From: Runella rosea
GTDB lineage: Bacteria > Bacteroidota > Bacteroidia > Cytophagales > Spirosomataceae
Length of the DNA: 64,000 bases
Reading direction: 5' to 3'
Assembly: GCF_003325355.1 (NCBI RefSeq)
Contig: NZ_CP030850.1
Location: forward strand, 1 to 64,000
Shown here in pieces: positions 61,359 through 64,000 of this stretch. Both the position numbers and the translations under genes were made by a program. Numbering within the stretch: the stretch's first letter is position 1; every line of letters starts with the position of its first letter. The notes under the pieces are model-generated. The model saw only the letters and a list, made by a program, of their open reading frames with translations, was not told the DNA's origin and did not search any database.

Positions 61359-61506
61359 TGTATAAGTTTTTTAAAGTGGAGATTTGCACTTACAAAAGGA
61401 TTGGTCGTCACTAGCGAAGGATTGGCCATGCTTGGGGAAAGATTGCAGTATTGGAAGTGTCGTCAGTAACACAACCCATACTGCTTACACCAGCAAGCGA
61501 CCGTTG

Positions 61507-61538
61507 CAATATTACAACAATTGATGTATTTTAACAAA
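61507..61538 (-). promoter_or_regulatory. Promoter with 16-bp operator (right copy)
   Basis: Same as 14002-14033; the 16-bp motif is at 61513-61528. Confidence 0.55.
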
Positions 61539-61563
61539 AAAGCAAAAGTTTTTTTTGCGAAGG

Positions 61564-62754
61564 CTACCTATTTGAACTTGACCGAACGGTAAAGCCTTGC
61601 AATCTGTAATGTGAGTAGCTGCCATATCGCCCTCCGTCCATGGCGTGATCGTCGAATTTTACAGGCTCATCCAGTTTCAAACCCGTAAGCTTTACGACCT
61701 TCCATTGGTACTTTTTAATCTCCTTTAGGGTGTTGACCGAATCGGCGTGAATAAACAGCGGCCGCGACTGTACAAAGTCAATCCCGTCCTTGACCGACTT
61801 ATCAGCGGCCATGGCGTTAAAACCCGCATTGTTCAAGTCGTTGATTTTCTCAGGCGCTGCGCTGTCGCAGTAAATAGGAATGTTGCGGTTTTGGATGATG
61901 TTACCCAGACGGTCAATAAGCTGGGGCGTATTAAGCCCCGGCTCATAAAGTTCTTCTTTCCAGAAATTGCCATTATCACGAACCCCGCAGTGCATCAGAC
62001 AGGAAGGAGAGTTAAAGCCAAAGTCCAACCCGTAGGATTCTTCATCGAACCACGCAGGCCACCCCGTATCCATCACTTTGTAATGGACGTAAATACGGAT
62101 GCGGTTAGTACCGCGCTGTCCCAAACCAAACACACTAAAATAATCGGGGTCGGTATCGCGCAATAGTTCGATTTCAGCTACTTGAGCGTGGGGTAGGTGT
62201 GGGTTGTCTTTGTAGGTGGTGACGATGTGAGCGCAGTCGTTGCGTGGTAACACCTCATCGTAGATGTACGAATCAGGCATTGACGGGTTATAGTCAATGA
62301 TGATTTTTGAGGTGGTACGTAAGATAAGCTGTCGCCATACCTCTAATGAAATCTCGTTAGCCTCGTTGATGAATACCAAATCGCGCTTACGTCCCCGTAC
62401 TTTCTGCTCGTCGTCGATGCTGAAGAATTCGACGTCGTTCCCTTTGTAGTGATATTCGTTATAGGTTTTATTGTGGTCTTTGGCGGTATAAAGGTCAATC
62501 TCTTTCATTTCAGTGAAAAAGTCCTTCATCACCGACCCGCGCAGTGCAGGGAATGTTTCGCGTGCCATCGAAATGGTTTGACCACTGTAACGTTCAATGG
62601 AGCGAATAATAAAATGAATCGCGCCATAAGTTTTCCCAGAACGGGTTCCTCCTTGAAGCGCCAGAACACGGTAGTTTTTAATTTCCTTTTCTAAAAAGCG
62701 AAGATTGGGGTTGAACTTCGATGATTTCCCCACGTATTTACTCGTCAGGTCCAT
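61564..62754 (-). CDS. Terminase large subunit, 396 aa (right copy)
   Basis: Identical to 14059-15249, described there. Confidence 0.92.
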   Translation of the reverse strand: MDLTSKYVGKSSKFNPNLRFLEKEIKNYRVLALQGGTRSGKTYGAIHFIIRSIERYSGQTISMARETFPALRGSVMKDFFTEMKEIDLYTAKDHNKTYNEYHYKGNDVEFFSIDDEQKVRGRKRDLVFINEANEISLEVWRQLILRTTSKIIIDYNPSMPDSYIYDEVLPRNDCAHIVTTYKDNPHLPHAQVAEIELLRDTDPDYFSVFGLGQRGTNRIRIYVHYKVMDTGWPAWFDEESYGLDFGFNSPSCLMHCGVRDNGNFWKEELYEPGLNTPQLIDRLGNIIQNRNIPIYCDSAAPEKINDLNNAGFNAMAADKSVKDGIDFVQSRPLFIHADSVNTLKEIKKYQWKVVKLTGLKLDEPVKFDDHAMDGGRYGSYSHYRLQGFTVRSSSNR

Positions 62755-63229
62755 CGTCGTCTAAGTTATCAGAAGTGAGCCAAGGCGGTTTGGGTTTGTC
62801 GGGGGTGTCGGGCTTTAAATCAGGCTGCTTATTTTTCCAGTACTTAGGCTGACGATTGTTAAGCCAGTAGATGATAGAAACAGGGTCGGGGGCTATGTAC
62901 TTGACCACTTTTTTAACGCAAACCATTTCCTCTTTCTCAACTTCTCCCTGTCCCGCCTTTACCTTTTTTAGCTCGTAATGCCTTTCCGTGAAATCAAAGC
63001 CCTTGGCACGTTTGTAAAGAGATTGGACAATTTTGGCGTCAGCAATAGCCTTTCCCTTTTTTAGGGACTCGCAAAATTCGGGGTATTTGATTTTCCACCG
63101 GTTAATCGTGGCCTCGTCAACTCCGAACTCAAGCGCCAAAAAAGCATCGTCCGCCCCTAACAGGCAAAAGCTGTACGCTAAATCAGCAAATTTTTCATTG
63201 TATTTCGTGGGTCGGCCTGCCATGCCCAA
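62738..63229 (-). CDS. Terminase small subunit, 163 aa (right copy)
   Basis: Identical to 15233-15724, described there. Confidence 0.88.
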   Translation of the reverse strand: MGMAGRPTKYNEKFADLAYSFCLLGADDAFLALEFGVDEATINRWKIKYPEFCESLKKGKAIADAKIVQSLYKRAKGFDFTERHYELKKVKAGQGEVEKEEMVCVKKVVKYIAPDPVSIIYWLNNRQPKYWKNKQPDLKPDTPDKPKPPWLTSDNLDDDGPDE

Positions 63230-63259
63230 AAATACAACAATTGATGTAATTATTGCAAA
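63227..63259 (-). promoter_or_regulatory. Late promoter with 16-bp operator (right copy)
   Basis: Same as 15722-15754; the motif is at 63233-63248. Confidence 0.65.
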
Positions 63260-63281
63260 TAGCAGAGTGGTAATAAAAAAG

Positions 63282-63323
63282 GGGCGGGGTGATTGTTTTT
63301 AGATACCAACGCGAACCCCGCCC
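63282..63323 (-). terminator. Terminator after radical SAM gene (right copy)
   Basis: Same as 15777-15818. Confidence 0.85.
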
Positions 63324-63327
63324 AATT

Positions 63328-64000
63328 TTAAACAAGCTCCGCTTCCTTTGGCGCGTGAATGACTTCCATTCCAAATCCAACAGATTTTTTTGCTAGGTGC
63401 TGGTTGTTTTGCATCCAGTTTTGAACAAACCACAATTGGCCACAACCGCCACCAATATCGTCTTGTCCTGCTGGGTCAAACATTCTGGTTGAAAATCCAT
63501 GAGCCGCCAATTTTTGCATGAAACTTGAAGCTAGTTCACGCTGTCTAACATTTGCCGCCGCAATGCTTTCGTCACGCTCGCAAACGACTGAAATTGTAGC
63601 CTCAAACACATCAGGGTTGAATAATGCTGCTATGTTGTCGGCGTCCTGTTGCGAACTGTTATGTTCGTGGGCGCAATAATTGAAAAATGGCTTGCGTCCT
63701 GTAAGAATCAAAAATGCCTCACCAATCTGGGAAATAGTAGTCAATTTTAACTTTCCTTTGAAGGGAATAAGCTTGTCTCTGCTTTCGTCGGTGCTTTCGT
63801 GAACAGAGAACTGCAAGCCAACGGTAGGGATTCTTTGGGCCATTTGTATAACTGGTTCATAGTTTATTTGAGGCCCAATTGAAGATATAAGCAGTTTTGC
63901 CTGTGGGTATTTTGAGTACAAGATTTCAAAAGCTTTTTCCAGTTCCTTGAAATTAAGAAGCGGCTCACCCATTGACATTACCATTATTTGAAACTTCTGA
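63328..64000 (-). CDS. RlmN/Cfr-like radical SAM enzyme, partial (right copy)
   Basis: C-terminal part of the gene at 15823-16827. The window ends before the CxxxCxxC motif and the start codon; C297 and the MSMGEP segment are present. Confidence 0.85.
   Translation of the reverse strand, partial: QKFQIMVMSMGEPLLNFKELEKAFEILYSKYPQAKLLISSIGPQINYEPVIQMAQRIPTVGLQFSVHESTDESRDKLIPFKGKLKLTTISQIGEAFLILTGRKPFFNYCAHEHNSSQQDADNIAALFNPDVFEATISVVCERDESIAAANVRQRELASSFMQKLAAHGFSTRMFDPAGQDDIGGGCGQLWFVQNWMQNNQHLAKKSVGFGMEVIHAPKEAELV

Larger units (their letters stand above)
47500..64000. repeat. Right copy of the terminal duplication
   Basis: Matches 1-16495, with intact reading frames throughout. It is cut by the window edge inside the radical SAM gene. 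Use this copy for genes between 47.5 and 54.7 kb. Confidence 0.96.

Noticed and set aside
1-64000. tRNA genes, rRNA genes, diversity-generating retroelement or transposase
   Set aside because: I saw no tRNA-like cloverleaf, no reverse transcriptase motif and no transposase motif in either strand.

Overview
This window is a temperate tailed-phage genome of Bacteroidetes type, read about one and one-third times. The repeat unit is 47,505 bp. Bases 1-16495 recur as 47500-64000, so the genome is circular or concatemeric here and no host flank is seen. The two copies differ only in the first ~7 kb, by ten single-base indels (mostly in short homopolymers) plus one substitution. These break the tape measure, a tail-chaperone pair and a tail-completion gene in the left copy; the right copy is intact. 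I read the left-end differences as poor consensus at a contig end, not decay. Signs of a Bacteroidetes host (perhaps Cytophagales, a guess): promoter -7 boxes of the TAnnTTTG type, many signal peptides followed by Gln, a LytTR protein, S74/YadA-like exported repeats, and little Shine-Dalgarno signal.

Layout (unit coordinates). Minus strand, early/replication, 24.4 down to 15.8 kb: Cro-like and excisionase-like HTH proteins, tiny membrane proteins, a RecE-like exonuclease, a 19-copy decapeptide-repeat protein, a RusA-like resolvase, an O-like initiator with six 19-bp iterons inside its gene, a DnaC-like helicase loader, and an RlmN/Cfr-like radical SAM enzyme. Minus strand, late, 15.7 kb down to the left end: terminase small and large subunits, portal with a Cys cluster, scaffold-like protein, major capsid, connector and tail genes, a chaperone pair with a possible -1 frameshift, an AT-rich moron, and the tape measure with its terminator. 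Across the circular junction the minus-strand late genes continue from 47.0 down to 30.5 kb: a small protein plus GNAT pair (toxin-antitoxin-like), tail-tip protein, large fibre proteins, several fibre-region proteins with Sec signal peptides, an SGNH hydrolase, holin candidates, an M15 endolysin, overlapping spanin-like genes and a LytTR regulator.

Plus strand, lysogeny, 24.5-30.4 kb: a LexA-like CI repressor, three membrane or exported cargo genes (including a trypsin-like protease), a second XRE protein and a tyrosine integrase, with a small lipoprotein on the opposite strand.

A 16-bp near-palindrome, TACAACAATTGATGTA, occurs at five intergenic places in the unit. In three it lies precisely in the promoter spacer, which suggests a phage-wide operator. 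The most unusual items are this motif, the lambda-like origin in an unrelated host phylum, the truncated RlmN-like enzyme, the conserved start-codon hairpin before two tail genes, and the GNAT pair.
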